From Saccoglossus kowalevskii (Eukaryota; Hemichordata; Enteropneusta; Harrimaniidae), in the NCBI RefSeq assembly GCF_000003605.2, contig NW_003122911.1, positions 405,602 to 416,353 of the forward strand: DNA of 10,752 nt. Reading direction: 5' to 3'. The notes below the pieces were generated by a model, which saw only the letters and a program-made list of their open reading frames with translations, had not been told where the DNA came from and ran no database searches. The translations under genes were made by a program, and so were the position numbers. Positions 1 to 9,275 of this stretch are shown piece by piece. Numbering within the stretch: the first letter of the stretch is position 1; each line of letters opens with the position of its first letter.

Positions 1-840
1 TTTTGTTTTAATAAATGCACTTCCAGGGCAATATTTCTAACATACCTTGACTGATCTCCTTCAAAGTTACACATACATCACACATCATATAATACATGAG
101 CACACACATGTTTCATGGTGTAATTCAGAATAATCGAACGGCGGTCATTTTATCTCAAAATATTCATAAAAATCGTGTTTGAAGATATTTCATTCACATA
201 TGTAATGTTTTTCTCAGATAAGATTCAAAATGAATGACAGATGACCATTTTGTTTTAACGAATGCCGTTCCAGAACCATATCTCTGACATGCCTGACATG
301 ACAATCTTATTCAACACAAAAATGCACAGATATACTGGTCCCAGTTTGTACCATGTCTGTTATATGAGTGGCAGTCATGATAGGTTGTAAATTGACACAT
401 TTAAATAGGTCATTGCTTTCTTAAGCAATTGCATGAAATTGTTCATGTCATAATCAACCTTTTTTTGTGATTCAAACAAATATTGTCGACTGGCCGCCGT
501 TTTCTTTATTATGGTTTCCATGCCAGTTTCTCTTGAATGAAACTACATTTTCTGTTTAATATTACAACATAGATAGAATATCAAGGGATACATCTTTTGC
601 AACGGCCAATTTGATGTAAAAGTGTTAAATCGTAGATCGGTCAATTTTAATCAAATTTGGTATAATGGACACACATATTACAAATACAGATGACTTTTTT
701 GAGATTCGGCCAAATATGGTCGATTGGTGGTCATTTTCTATTTTATGATGTACATTTCAGTTCCTTTTGAAAGCAATGATCATCTTTGTTTAATCTTTAT
801 ACAATAGAATACCAAGTGATACATCTGTGCCAACAAAAAG
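1..840. repeat. Diverged tandem repeat array, unit about 235-250 bp
   Basis: Similar blocks recur starting near 1, 248, 500 and 734, giving spacings of about 247, 252 and 234 bp. The clearest pair is 475-605 and 710-830. Both run through GTCGA(C/T)TGG, a TTTTCT tract, a CAGTT(T/C)C segment, TGTTTAAT and finally GATACATCT, at roughly 70 percent identity by eye. Blocks 1 and 248 share TTTTGTTTTAA, then AATGC, TTCCAG and TCT(A/G)ACAT. A GATTC(A/G) motif precedes the unit at 223, 470 and 703. The left end is cut by the window edge, so copy number is at least about 3.5. There is no open frame through the units. It could be a decayed minisatellite or tandemly duplicated pieces of a dispersed repeat. 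I do not recognise the family. Confidence 0.7.
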
Positions 841-2717
841 GCTAAACTATAATATAATATAATGACAAAAACAAATCGCCAACAATTCATCTTTTCTTAA
901 ACATATTTTAATTACATTTAAAACAAAATTGTGCGATGACATAGACATGCACCTCAAGTTGCTTTACTTTCACTGATCTGTGTTTCTTTGCTATGTCTTA
1001 CGTTTAGCACATAAAGATAATATTCATGACGGGGACTGTGTCATGTAATGACTTGTAAATTTTTCATCAGTATTATGTTGTTCACCTTATTGATTCCCCA
1101 GCAAAGGATTATGGGTAAAGTATGATATCATAGTCATTGTTGAGGAAATGATGTCATTTATAACTTCAAAAGTAGGACTTCTAATTGGCGACCCTGGCTA
1201 AATATGCGCTGTTTTCGACATTTTCTAAAAATAATATCTCAAAACTAGAAGTATATCATTGTAAACTGATAACAGATTTCTCAAGGTAGAGTGAACCAAG
1301 TGAGTATTGATCACCAAATCCGGGAGGAGAATAACGCATTGGAGAGGAGCACTTGTAGCTAAGGTGTTTATTGCTCAACTGCTAGGCCTGGAACCGAGTC
1401 TAAATACTCACGAGATGTTCCATACAATGTATCAATATCATTATGCAAATAACTAAACTAAACGTCATAGCCTCAAGTCATTACAGTCATAAACTGTGGT
1501 TACGCAATTCACGCAGTTGCCCAGTGCGTGATGAAAAATGTAATTTACATGGTCCGCCCAGTTAATTGCCCAGTTAAGCTGCTATGATTTCATATGCTTA
1601 CGCTGTATTATTATCTGCTTTGAGACGACTTATTGACACGCTTTATTCTACACCCAAAGAGGCCAATCGTGTTTTTTTTTTTAGTCTTGTGGCCATCTTT
1701 CTTTTTTTGAAACCTGGAACTAGGACTGTTTGACACGAGATTGAAATGTACATACGACAATAGAACATGGCTTTGTCAATAACAATCTTTAAAAAACATA
1801 AAACATTTCTTGGAAAGGGTGAAAACGATTACAAATGGAAATGAAATAAAGCGAGAAGGGGGAGGTCTCTTTTTAAAATACTTTTTTTCACGTGAAAACG
1901 TTTATTTAAACTCATTATGATACCAGTTATGAATAATTGGAGTCATCAAATAGTACAATAAAGACATTTCGTTTGTGCCATTGTGAAATTCTATTATTTT
2001 TATGGAGGAAAATGCAATATTTTTACGCAAAATGCAATATTCTACATAGTTTGTAATTTCATCCAGCTTCTTTCAGTCATAATTGAAGACAAATAAAAGG
2101 CAAACATGTCGAGAATATAAGAGATTATGTTTTGTCTTTAATAGTCACGAGTAATAATAAATACATTTCTCTATGAAATATTCACAAAATGTAATATACT
2201 TCTGAATTCACTTGTCAAAATCAGTAATTTTCAGGTTACCCCCTCCCGCTCAAAAATCAAAATCATTCCACAATGACGGAACGTAAAGTCTCTGTAGTTT
2301 TATTACATACTACTATTACGAAAAGTTACGGGCATAATGTTTACCATAGTTTGTTGTGGCTGTGTTTTCTAAAGTATATATCATATATGAACACATAATT
2401 CTAAATCGTTAGCGTAAACTTTGACCTCATACCACGTGACTAAAAGTAGCTTAGCCAAACTACATTAGAAACAGCGACAATAAATTGGACACGATTGCCA
2501 CAATATTCTTCAATATAATATCAGCTTGAATCTACACTTTGGATCTATTTACATGACCTATATTTCTGTCCGCACTCGTACAATGACGCACGCTATTGTG
2601 CCGGCGCATTATCACCAAATTCAGTGTTGTATCTGCATGACACATATCCGTATCCGTGTTGGACCTGACAAGTCTGATACAACAACTGTCCAATGTAACT
2701 TTGACTTCATAACCAAT
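841..2717. other. AT-rich non-coding stretch, no gene seen
   Basis: I see no ATG-initiated frame with recognisable protein and no credible exon here. Small items are a short TATAA pentamer run near 848-862, a 7 bp stem hairpin at 1509-1531 (TCACGCA paired with TGCGTGA around a 9-base loop), three nearby copies of GCCCAGT between about 1518 and 1574, and one octamer motif ATGCAAAT at 1443-1450. On the minus strand an AATAAA (1367-1372) lies in a slightly GC-richer block (about 1320-1575). That block may be a repeat remnant, but I could not find paired ends or a target duplication for it. Confidence 0.6.
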
Positions 2718-2766
2718 GTGTGTATTATTATTATTAATAGTATTAATATTATTATTATTATTACAC
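2718..2766. repeat. ATT microsatellite flanked by GTGTGT/ACACAC
   Basis: This is an interrupted (ATT)n tract in two blocks, separated by AATAGT around 2735-2740. It is bounded on the left by GTGTGT and on the right by ACACAC, so the outer hexamers are inverted repeats and the AT-rich middle can partly pair with itself. It is a simple-sequence locus and probably variable in length between individuals. The open frames that cross it on both strands are low-complexity artefacts. Confidence 0.85.
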
Positions 2767-3264
2767 ACTTACCTCCGAATGAAGCTGATCGCACATGTAT
2801 TTTTTTTGTTCATAAGATCATGTATGTAAAACATGTGTCGTGGTCGTGTACGCCCAAACAATGCAAATCTGGAGAAGGGGCTGTTTTCCTCGTGTACAAT
2901 AAAATATAGTTTCTTCTTCCTCGTCTTCTTATATTTACTGCTAAACTTATTTAGTGAACTCTGATCCCGGAGACTGTAAGTCTGCTACCTTAAAGTGCAG
3001 TGTGTTTCTGTGTTCTCTTTGTTTACCGCATTACTGTATTCGATGTGGTAATTGTAATAACTGTCACAGTAATCAATCTGGGTTCAAGACAGTGTTTTTT
3101 TCAGTTTGTTACAAAATTTGTTCTAAAGAATGGAATAGTTGTGTCCAGGCCCAGGTGTCAGGCTTAGTCACCGTTGAAAGCGAAATAAAGCAAACATATC
3201 TGACAATTTCATTATGGGATATAATAATACGCTTCAGTTGAACTTGATGGCAGAATAAACAGTC
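2767..3264. other. Non-coding stretch left of the solo LTR
   Basis: An open frame of about 95 codons runs to 3241 on the + strand. It begins at a GTG rather than ATG. Its cysteines (about ten in the first half) come from TGT/TGC-rich simple sequence and do not form a zinc finger that I can name. An octamer motif ATGCAAAT sits at 2861-2868. The bases next to the LTR (up to 3264) do not look like a primer binding site or retroelement interior, which agrees with the LTR being solo. Confidence 0.5.
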
Positions 3265-3268
3265 AATG
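3265..3268. repeat. Target-site duplication, left copy (AATG)
   Basis: AATG immediately precedes the TGGATGC end of the solo LTR in + orientation. It is identical to the four bases just beyond the other end. It marks the insertion boundary. Confidence 0.7.
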
Positions 3269-3289
3269 TGGATGCAAAACACGGTATGG

Positions 3290-3295
3290 TTTATT
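3290..3295 (-). terminator. LTR polyadenylation signal AATAAA
   Basis: The minus strand reads CAGCAATAAACC about 70 bp downstream of the LTR TATA box and about 20 bp before the element end. The position fits the R-U5 poly(A) signal of an LTR. Confidence 0.6.
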
Positions 3296-3360
3296 GCTGG
3301 ATAAACTGGCATAGAAACATGTAACACATGAATAAGGAGCCCCGAAACTCCGAAACTAGC

Positions 3361-3370
3361 CCTTTATATA
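3361..3370 (-). promoter_or_regulatory. TATA box of the solo LTR
   Basis: The minus strand reads TATATAAAGG. It lies about 90 and 115 bp downstream, in minus-strand sense, of two CCAAT boxes, and upstream of the element's AATAAA. Any transcription from it would run leftward, away from the PP1 exon. Activity is not shown by sequence. Confidence 0.6.
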
Positions 3371-3459
3371 GGTGCGTATCGAACGTGAGAGAAAACACGT
3401 AAGCGGGAAATACAAAATGTAAGTACGCGGGAGAAAAAGATACAATACAGAGTAAAATG

Positions 3460-3488
3460 ATTGGCTGAAATTAAATGATTCTAATTGG
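3460..3488 (-). promoter_or_regulatory. Paired CCAAT boxes in LTR U3
   Basis: On the minus strand, CCAAT occurs at 3488-3484 (CGACCAATTAGA) and at 3464-3460 (CAGCCAATCATT). The spacing is 24 bp and the pair sits upstream of the LTR TATA box. This is the usual place for NF-Y sites in a promoter. Confidence 0.5.
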
Positions 3489-3608
3489 TCGAGAATTACT
3501 CAGAGGAATCTTCATGCGAAAGGTAAACGAATTAACTATAGCGAAATGACATGTAATAATAATAGCAATATAAAAACGAATACAAATATATATTATGAAT
3601 CTCCGACA

Positions 3609-3612
3609 AATG
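3609..3612. repeat. Target-site duplication, right copy (AATG)
   Basis: AATG immediately follows the CCGACA end of the solo LTR. It is the matching partner of 3265-3268. The next base (T) also matches the first base of the element, so a 5 bp duplication is possible. Confidence 0.7.
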
Positions 3613-3894
3613 TTACAGTGTCGCAATGTAAACAATTCCATTTTTCCTGATCACTTTGTTGACACCTGTTGTAACAGATTTCTTTCCATTACATGGTTGA
3701 ACAATTTGTATTATGCCTGGGGAATATTTTAGATCCTTTTAGAACGCAGATTTTGTTCTCAACACACAATGCACAATAGCTCAGTATGCGTCTCAGTAGT
3801 AATGTCCATCGAAACATCTTGAATCAAACACAAACAGCGACGTGGCGTGTCTTCTTCTGTAAACGTTAGAATATTAAAATGTAATATTATACAC
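3613..3894. other. Spacer between LTR and PP1 promoter
   Basis: AT-rich sequence without a gene or a recognised repeat. CpG frequency rises from about 3895 onward, which I take as the left edge of the PP1 promoter. Nothing else stands out. Confidence 0.5.
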
Positions 3895-3968
3895 CTCAAT
3901 AACGCACAAGTGAGGGCGCTTTATGGCGGACCTATACACATTCATATTGTAGGCGAAGCGGTTATGCG

Positions 3969-3976
3969 TGACGTCA
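3969..3976. promoter_or_regulatory. Consensus CRE (TGACGTCA)
   Basis: This is the full 8 bp palindrome bound by CREB/ATF bZIP factors, 161 bp upstream of the PP1 ATG in the CpG-rich promoter. PP1 dephosphorylates CREB in vertebrates, so feedback is conceivable, but that link is inference only. Confidence 0.6.
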
Positions 3977-4021
3977 TTCTCAACTTTACTTGCAATGGCG
4001 ATTAATACGCCCTCCTCGTAA

Positions 4022-4033
4022 CGGCCGCCATAT
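4022..4033 (-). promoter_or_regulatory. YY1-type site
   Basis: The minus strand reads ATATGGCGGCCG, matching the core ATGGCGGC preceded by A/T. It lies about 105 bp upstream of the ATG. Its position and orientation suggest it marks the core promoter or transcription start. Confidence 0.5.
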
Positions 4034-4136
4034 TTATTGTAGGGTTTGTTTCAAATTTTAATCCGTAATCATCCTCTTTGCCGGTGTCGAGAAATTGGTC
4101 TGACCAGTGTAAATCCTACGTTGAATTCTTTTTCTA
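4034..4136 (+). other. Probable 5' untranslated leader of PP1
   Basis: Between the YY1-type site and the PP1 start there is no ATG, so a ribosome scanning from a cap near 4010-4030 would meet the PP1 start first. An in-frame TGA at 4122-4124 rules out an N-terminal extension in this exon. The exact cap site is unknown. Confidence 0.4.
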
Positions 4137-4191
4137 ATGGCCGATGCCGATAAATTGAACATAGACAGCATTATAGCTCGTCTTTTAGAAG
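4137..4191 (+). CDS. PPP1C: PP1 catalytic subunit, first coding exon (partial gene)
   Basis: The exon encodes MADADKLNIDSIIARLLE and the first base of codon 19. Sixteen of these 18 residues match the N-terminus of vertebrate PP1 gamma (MADLDKLNIDSIIQRLLE), and the KLN(I/L)DSII-RLLE core is the PP1 signature start. PP1 is the PPP-family metal-dependent Ser/Thr phosphatase that works with many regulatory subunits in mitosis, glycogen metabolism, muscle and signalling. The metal-binding and catalytic motifs lie in later exons, not present here. The exon ends after GAA G with a phase-1 junction, where vertebrate PPP1C genes also split. Codon 19 would be Val or Gly depending on exon 2. The start is supported by an in-frame TGA 15 bp upstream. 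Context around the ATG is moderate (C at -3, G at +4). An alpha- versus gamma-type assignment is not possible from this piece, though it resembles gamma most. A processed pseudogene is unlikely because the intron is present. Confidence 0.9.
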
Positions 4192-4197
4192 GTAAGT
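4189..4197 (+). other. 5' splice donor of PP1 intron 1
   Basis: AAG|GTAAGT is a perfect match to the U1-type donor consensus. Cleavage falls after 4191. Reading through would add only four residues (GKFE) before a TGA at 4203-4205, so splicing is needed to make PP1. Confidence 0.9.
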
Positions 4198-4612
4198 TTG
4201 AATGACCTTTTGAAATTGTACAACGGATTCAGTTCGACATAGTTCATTTGACTGCGGAGTTTAACTTGTTTCGATGAGCCTGTGCTACAAGATGTTGTTA
4301 TCTATAAACTATTGCATAGTTTAGCCGATTCTTTATTGTATTGCCGACTGGAAGTCGTGTCCTATTTGTCTGTATTTTTGTTTCTGTTTTTGAAAACGCT
4401 TTTGTTGCCAAGGTAGAGAGGAAACTACAAATAAGTCGCGAAACTTGACACGCCAAATTCAAAGCCGGAGGTTCTAGACCGGCCCCGAAAACCTTGTTTT
4501 GCTGTGTTATGTAGACAATTATTGTCGTTGTCATTTTCTCTATAGTCTGTGCATAAATAATCGCGTTGTTTTGAAGGTGAGGTCATTTTTAATGGCGAGA
4601 GAAACCCCAAAG
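4198..4612 (+). other. Start of intron 1, mixed composition
   Basis: The first 400 bp of the intron keeps some CpG sites (for example near 4437, 4446, 4483 and 4561), as often seen downstream of an active promoter. No exon is recognisable. Open frames on the minus strand over 4298-4610 have no domain and no similarity that I can name. Confidence 0.5.
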
Positions 4613-4620
4613 CCGGAAGA
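4613..4620 (+). promoter_or_regulatory. ETS-type site (CCGGAAGA)
   Basis: CCGGAAG is the high-affinity core for ETS/GABP factors, typical of housekeeping promoters. It lies 20 bp after an AATGGCGAG YY1-like motif and about 40 bp before a TATATAA (4660-4666). Together they could form an alternative promoter inside intron 1. This grouping is inference. Confidence 0.4.
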
Positions 4621-4856
4621 GGTTTCTTTTGTTCAACGTTTAATGCAGTTTACAGAGAGTATATAACCCTGGAATAATGTTTGAACACTGTCGAGAAAGC
4701 TCCTTTCTATGTTATGTTGTGTGGTTTCATATATTTTTCATTCCATAATTTTAAATCGTCTTTGCTTAGAGGGATGTCGCCAGTGTTTTCAAAGCAAAAC
4801 ATGCAATGTTGTCTACTGCCGAGTTCGAATGACTGACAGGTCACATTAATCCACCC

Positions 4857-4931
4857 CCGGCCGGCATGTATACATCACGTGATCGCCATGGCCATGACAT
4901 CGTCTATCTAGTTATTGATAATGTACATTAT
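4857..4931. promoter_or_regulatory. Cluster of six perfect palindromes with a CACGTG E-box
   Basis: Successive perfect palindromes are CCGGCCGG (4857-4864), ATGTATACAT (4866-4875), ATCACGTGAT (4874-4883, containing the E-box CACGTG), GCCATGGC (4885-4892), CATGGCCATG (4887-4896) and ATAATGTACATTAT (4918-4931). The first five tile 40 bp almost without gaps and overlap in part. CACGTG is the binding core of MYC/MAX, USF and CLOCK-type bHLH factors. The GC content is also locally raised. Function is not shown, and a composite enhancer element is one reading. Confidence 0.55.
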
Positions 4932-5455
4932 AAGCCCAAGAGTGTAAATAAATAATAATAAAAAATTGTTTTGATAAACAATGGAACTTGCTCAATCTAT
5001 ACTACCCAACTTACAACTATTCTGAGAATTATTTTGTAGTCAGTTGCCAAAATGGCTTGCAACTTTGCAAAACATTTTTAGTTTTTAGGGGATCTAGGCT
5101 TGATGGTTTGTTGACAGGTGCAGTTTTGCACTATTCTATTGTCATACTTAATGAGGTTAATTGCATTTTTTTTCAAAACAAGGCATGTTTGTTAGAATGC
5201 ATAAACAGGTTATTTTGATGCCATAATATTACTCTAATTACATGCAATGTAGATGTGCAAGAAATGAGGACCAGTTATTGGAAATGTACACTGCATTTGC
5301 CAATCATTAATCACCCCTATCTGGTAGTCGCATGTCATGCCATCCCATCAGTCAAACAGCAAAACAATTTCCAAGTGTTTTGCAAAACGAGCTATAAAAG
5401 GAGGTCGTTGGTCCCAGGGATTGTTTACTTTAACTTTCCAAATGGTTAGGTGTTG
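4932..5455. other. Intron sequence without recognised features
   Basis: AT-rich. Two + strand open frames (about 4988-5218 and 5255-5449) lack recognisable domains. They do not start at ATG and fit no splice pattern, so I do not call them. Confidence 0.5.
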
Positions 5456-5470
5456 TTTTTTTTTTTTTTT
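5456..5470. repeat. T15 homopolymer
   Basis: Fifteen uninterrupted T follow TTAGGTGTTG. It could be a simple slippage tract or the poly(A) tail, read on the minus strand, of an old retroposed sequence to its right. I see no clear flanking duplication. Confidence 0.75.
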
Positions 5471-6603
5471 ATTTAAATGAAACCTGTTAACATATATTCT
5501 TTTGAAATATGAACAAATGAATATTATAATTTGCAGTCGTGGAAATAAATATTTTGCACATAATGTTAGAAGCTTGTGATTATAAAATAACTATGGTATG
5601 TTGTGGGCAACAACGATAGTGTTTTGTACACCTACATATGCTATGCGGAATGGAAATGTACTAATATCAAAATACAATGCTATGTTCTTGAGAAAACTTT
5701 TTAACGAGTGCTGGGAATAAGCTTGATAAATGCTTAGGTTTGTTGTGATCATTATTTATGTTTTGATTCTTCAAACAAATTTACTGGTAGTTTTGCTATT
5801 CAACTTGGCACAGGTTCATGGCCCGCAGTTAAATTTTTATTCTAGTGGCAATGGGCAACAAAGTTAAAATTGTTGGTGGCCAACAGGAAAATTCAGTAGC
5901 TAAGTACAAAATTGTCCGCACCAGAATTTATTATGTTTTACAAATGGATAATAAATTCAACTGAATATGAACGTTTGTAAAAACTTGTAGCCCCACCTCT
6001 TGTTCTCGTAGTTAAGTTTCAGGCTTTGCAACTTCTCTCGAAGTGAATCAGTCGCCAAATGTCAGGGGGGACGTGCCTAAGCCATACACTGAATACCATA
6101 AAAACCTTGTAGTTGTAAAACTATTCTTTTTGCAAGTGTGTGAATTACTAGTATGCTAATGAAAACCATGATTTTTCATGAATAAAACATTTAATTGTAA
6201 TTAACTCCCACTAGTACTGTAAATGCAATATTTATTCCGTGTCCTTGTTTTATGAACAAAAAAAAATATAAAATCGGATAGAAACATTTACGGGTTAGGG
6301 TTTTTTAATCAAAGACGGGTCTTTTGATATCTGCACTTGATAGGGAATTCTGTTAACAAATCCATCGTAACAATAACAAATCGCCGTTTTGGTACTTTTA
6401 ACTAAAGGTGGTAGTAAAACCTGTCACAGTGCATCCTGTCATCACAGCATTTCAATTTTGACATTTATGTGAAAAGTACAAAGACTTGTTTAGATGAGTG
6501 CACTAGAGTATCTTTTTATTTGAAATAGAATTTCATGTGCAGTGCCCCTGTCTGTTTTGGATTAGTGTACATGACCTTGTAATAGAATTCAATGTCAAAA
6601 AGC
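5471..6603. other. Intron stretch, one small hairpin
   Basis: No gene is seen. A 6 bp hairpin, TGTTGG-TGG-CCAACA, occupies 5871-5885. A lone GGGTTAGGG at 6292-6300 is not a telomeric tract. The remainder is AT-rich. Confidence 0.5.
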
Positions 6604-6801
6604 TACTGTAAATACCTTATTTTAGCTGGAAATAATTTTCACTGAAAAGTCTTTTTGATTAATTTGTATGGAGTTTATTTTCACTGATTTTTGATGAATT
6701 GAATGTAAAATACAGGAAACAAGGTATTTTCACTGGATTTTATTTTCACTGACTCGTCCCTTCAGCAGAAAAAATGGCGAAAATAAAAGTATTTTACAGT
6801 A
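6604..6801. mobile_element. MITE-like element with terminal inverted repeats, about 198 bp
   Basis: The left end reads TACTGTAAATACCTTATTTT, and the right end, reverse-complemented, reads TACTGTAAAATACTTTTATTTT. These form a terminal inverted repeat of about 20-22 bp with one mismatch and small gaps. Taking the outer TA on each side as the target duplication gives a body of 6606-6799, as for Tc1/mariner-type non-autonomous elements. Inside, the motif (A/T)TTTTCACTG occurs four times in direct orientation (near 6635, 6677, 6725 and 6746). There is no open frame long enough for a transposase. The repeats could be a decayed internal array typical of short invertebrate MITEs. Family not assigned. 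Confidence 0.7.
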
Positions 6802-7819
6802 TCCAGCGATTAGTTTGTGGCTATGCACTAAAACGTGTACATTTCAGTGATTTTTCAACATCTCCGAATAGTGGAGTGTCTGGTCATGGTGGAAGATAGT
6901 ACATAAACATGGACAAACACTATACTTCATTTGTAGTAATCATGCATATATGGGTTCATTGCTTGTTCTGGATTTAAAAATTTATCATTGCATTGCATTA
7001 CTAAAATGCAAGATCTGGTAATTTTCACCGACTCATCCCAGTGTTTACTTTGTTTCAAAATATTGAGTACTTACAGACTTTTGTCTATAGTCTAAACGTA
7101 TTTATATTCTATGTGTAAAAATGTCTGGACTGCTGTAAAGACAATATTTTGAAAGAAAGTAGGTAATCAGTTGTAATCTGGTAACATTCAGAGCTATCTG
7201 AATGACAAAATCTAGGTGCTTTTTACTGTAATATGTGAATGTGTTTCAATGAGTCAACATTGTGATGGTACATTGGTTTCTGTCAACATCTATTGAGTCA
7301 TTTCCCTTGGCTGTATTTTTAGTTTGATTATCCTACATGTATTTCAACCTTTGTGGCTGACTCATCTATGTATATAGAGGAAGATAATAGCTGTGAATGT
7401 GTAATAGCTGTGTTTGTTTATATTATGAAGGTCTGTTATTCGTGGCAGCAAGAACTAGAACTTGCTATGTTTGATTTACTCAATTTATTGTAATGAATGT
7501 GAATTGTATCATTAATGTTTCAATTAGTTGCCATTTATATGCAAATTAGCTGTGATTTTAGGTGCTGACTGTATATCATTCATAACATCTTCATGCTTTC
7601 ATTGTTGTAGTTTCATACCATCAGAACACTGAAAGTTGGACAAAAACTGGTCACTGGACAAATGGTAAAAATTTGCATTTTTCCATTGGCTTCTATGGTG
7701 TAATTATTTCTTCATGTCTCAAAATTTTGTTTGAAGAGGTGGATAAAAAAGTATATTGTTGAAACAAATTCAAAAAAAATTGTTATTTCATTTACTGAGT
7801 TTTCCTCTGTGTAGCGAAA
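6802..7819. other. Intron stretch with a possible MITE remnant
   Basis: At about 7021-7040 the sequence ATTTTCACCGACTCATCCCAG resembles the MITE interior at 6747-6764 (ATTTTCACTGACTCGTCCC), with two mismatches in 19 bases. That suggests a fragment of a second copy. Octamer motifs occur at 7539-7546 (ATGCAAAT) and 7671-7678 (ATTTGCAT). Otherwise it is featureless AT-rich DNA. Confidence 0.4.
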
Positions 7820-7841
7820 TTTCCATTTTATTTAATGGAAA
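7820..7841. repeat. Hairpin, 8 bp stem
   Basis: TTTCCATT (7820-7827) pairs perfectly with AATGGAAA (7834-7841) around the loop TTATTT. It is a small inverted repeat with no flanking gene. It may be incidental. Confidence 0.6.
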
Positions 7842-8609
7842 GTTCTTTCTTAGTGATCATTTACTCATGTTATTTAGCAGAAGCAATGTTCTAGCATCTC
7901 GGCTAATATTAATATCACTGTGAATTATAAACAAGCATTCTGGCAAACCTAGTGAAGAATGTGTGAACATAAAATGTCTACATATTTGCAGACCAGCAGA
8001 GTAATTGGCATCTGGCTGACTGCTTCTGTTGTGAACTCTGTGAAATTCCTTACAATTTAAATCCAAATACATATACCATTTGTATCTTACTCGTTTCCTC
8101 TACAACTGTAAATACAAATGCTTACTTGTAAAATGTTTTTTTCTCGTGGTTTACGCCATGAATTTGTGGGAAAAACAAATCCTGCAAGTGCACTGCATGA
8201 TCTGTATCTATTTTAGGTCATGTTTCCATGCACGTTAGAGAATGAATTATTTTGCAATTACTATCTTGTGGAACAGCATTCAATTTCCGAGCATGGTTTT
8301 CACTTGAAGTGATAAGGTATTAAACATTGAGTAACGAATAATTGCCTGGAAGAGTGAAGACCTATTTATTTTTAGTGTGATGTAATTTACCCTTTGAGTA
8401 TTCTCCGGTGAGGAAATGCAGTTTCATCAGCTAAACCCTGTTTTGAATTCAGTTCACATACAAATCTCAGACTGAGACTTGACAATTGAATCAAATAACA
8501 TTCTATTATCATTTATTTATTTTCATAATGTCTGTAATGGCTGCAAGGTTTCATTACGCTCATCATTGTCTTGTGATAATGTACGTATGCCCACTTGTGT
8601 ACTAAAAAA
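7842..8609. other. Intron stretch, nothing recognised
   Basis: AT-rich without repeats that I can define. Open frames at 7857-8072 (minus) and 8479-8673 (plus) show no domain or splice context. Confidence 0.5.
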
Positions 8610-8644
8610 AATTGTCATTATTTCTGTCATCAAAGATGACAATT
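8610..8644. repeat. Inverted repeat, 9 bp stem
   Basis: AATTGTCAT (8610-8618) is the exact reverse complement of ATGACAATT (8636-8644), with a 17-base loop. A second TGTCAT inside the loop (8625-8630) gives an alternative pairing partner for ATGACA. Confidence 0.6.
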
Positions 8645-8836
8645 GCTTATTTCGAAAATTAAATCAGTGTTGACAGGTTTCTCAAATACTGATTTTCAAA
8701 AATACAATGCCATCCCTTGTTTATGCATTTTGTGGATTTGTAGAATTTTTGTTTCACTTTTGTATAATGCAGGTATTACTCTGATCGACCGGTTTAATGC
8801 CCAGGGTACTCGCCTCCAAAAATCTTGTGTTTTGTT

Positions 8837-8872
8837 GGGGGTTGGGTTACCTGAGCACCCCCGTCGGGGGGG
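8837..8872. other. G/C-run patch with alternative hairpins
   Basis: G5 (8837-8841), G3 (8844-8846), C5 (8858-8862) and G7 (8866-8872) lie in 36 bp of otherwise AT-rich intron. C5-GTC-G5 (8858-8870) is a tight hairpin. The upstream G5 could pair with the same C5 instead. The G runs could also support an irregular quadruplex if G7 supplies two runs. No function is evident from context. Confidence 0.55.
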
Positions 8873-9157
8873 AAAAGTGTGCAAATAACAATTTTAGCGA
8901 ATATTACATTTTTGGGAGGAAATATAATTGCGAAATTAGTTGCGTCATTGGTTGAAACGGCACTTTTACAATGAAGAAACATAAATGATCACAATAATAT
9001 GCACATTTTATTAAAATATTAAGTACCGCCAGATATAACAAGGTTAAAATTATTAGTCTGTTGGAACAGTCAAAGTTAAAATATTCATCATTATCTCCAT
9101 TGATGACTGTATTCGATCATGCGCAAACTCTTGAGGAAAAGCATTTTCCACCATGTT
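8873..9157. other. Intron stretch, nothing recognised
   Basis: AT-rich with no gene or repeat that I can define. Minus-strand open frames over 8696-8982 overlap the G/C-run patch and are not supported as exons. Confidence 0.5.
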
Positions 9158-9174
9158 TTGACCTGATAGGTCAA
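9158..9174. promoter_or_regulatory. Everted AGGTCA repeat (ER3-like palindrome)
   Basis: TTGACCT-GAT-AGGTCAA is a perfect inverted repeat with 7 bp arms. TGACCT and AGGTCA are nuclear-receptor half-sites in everted order with a 3 bp spacer. A consensus CCAAT box (ACCAATCAGA, 9186-9195) follows 12 bp downstream. The pairing suggests a regulatory element, but it may be chance. Confidence 0.4.
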
Positions 9175-9214
9175 GTCTGTTATAAACCAATCAGAATACT
9201 GTATTGTGGGGTGA

Positions 9215-9275
9215 GGTGCTTAGCCGAATGTAAACCCCAAAATAGAAATGTCTCAAAAGTGGGGTGCTTAGCCGA
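9215..9275 (+). repeat. 13 bp direct repeat GGTGCTTAGCCGA, 48 bp apart
   Basis: GGTGCTTAGCCGA occurs at 9215-9227 and again at 9263-9275, each shortly after a GTGGGGTG or GTGGGG string. This is GC-rich for the region and unlikely by chance. It may be two monomers of a short tandem unit or a remnant of a dispersed repeat. Confidence 0.65.

Larger units (their letters stand above)
3269..3608 (-). mobile_element. Solo LTR of an LTR retrotransposon, 340 bp
   Basis: Read on the minus strand the element begins TGTCGGAG and ends GCATCCA, so it has the canonical TG...CA ends. It is flanked on both sides by AATG (3265-3268 and 3609-3612), a 4 bp target-site duplication. The match reaches 5 bp, AATGT, if the terminal T is counted with the flank. 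Inside, in minus-strand order, are two CCAAT boxes (3488-3484 and 3464-3460), a TATA box TATATAAAG (3370-3362) and an AATAAA signal (3295-3290). This is the U3-R-U5 order expected of an LTR. The TATA to poly(A) spacing of about 70 bp implies a short R and a very short U5. No internal region, gag or pol lies on either side. The likely origin is recombination between the two LTRs of a full element. The TG...CA ends and a 4-5 bp duplication fit Ty3/gypsy-like or related families, but the family is not determined. Confidence 0.8.
3895..4136 (+). promoter_or_regulatory. TATA-less CpG-richer promoter and 5' leader of the PP1 gene
   Basis: About twenty CpG dinucleotides fall in this 240 bp stretch, against long CpG-poor runs on either side, and it ends at the PP1 start codon. 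It carries a palindromic CRE TGACGTCA (3969-3976), an ATGGCGG YY1-type motif on the + strand (3923-3929) and a stronger one on the minus strand (4024-4031, reading ATATGGCGGCC). No TATA box lies at a sensible distance. YY1 sites often sit at or just downstream of the start in TATA-less housekeeping promoters, which suggests transcription begins near 4010-4030. That start site is inferred, not seen. Confidence 0.65.
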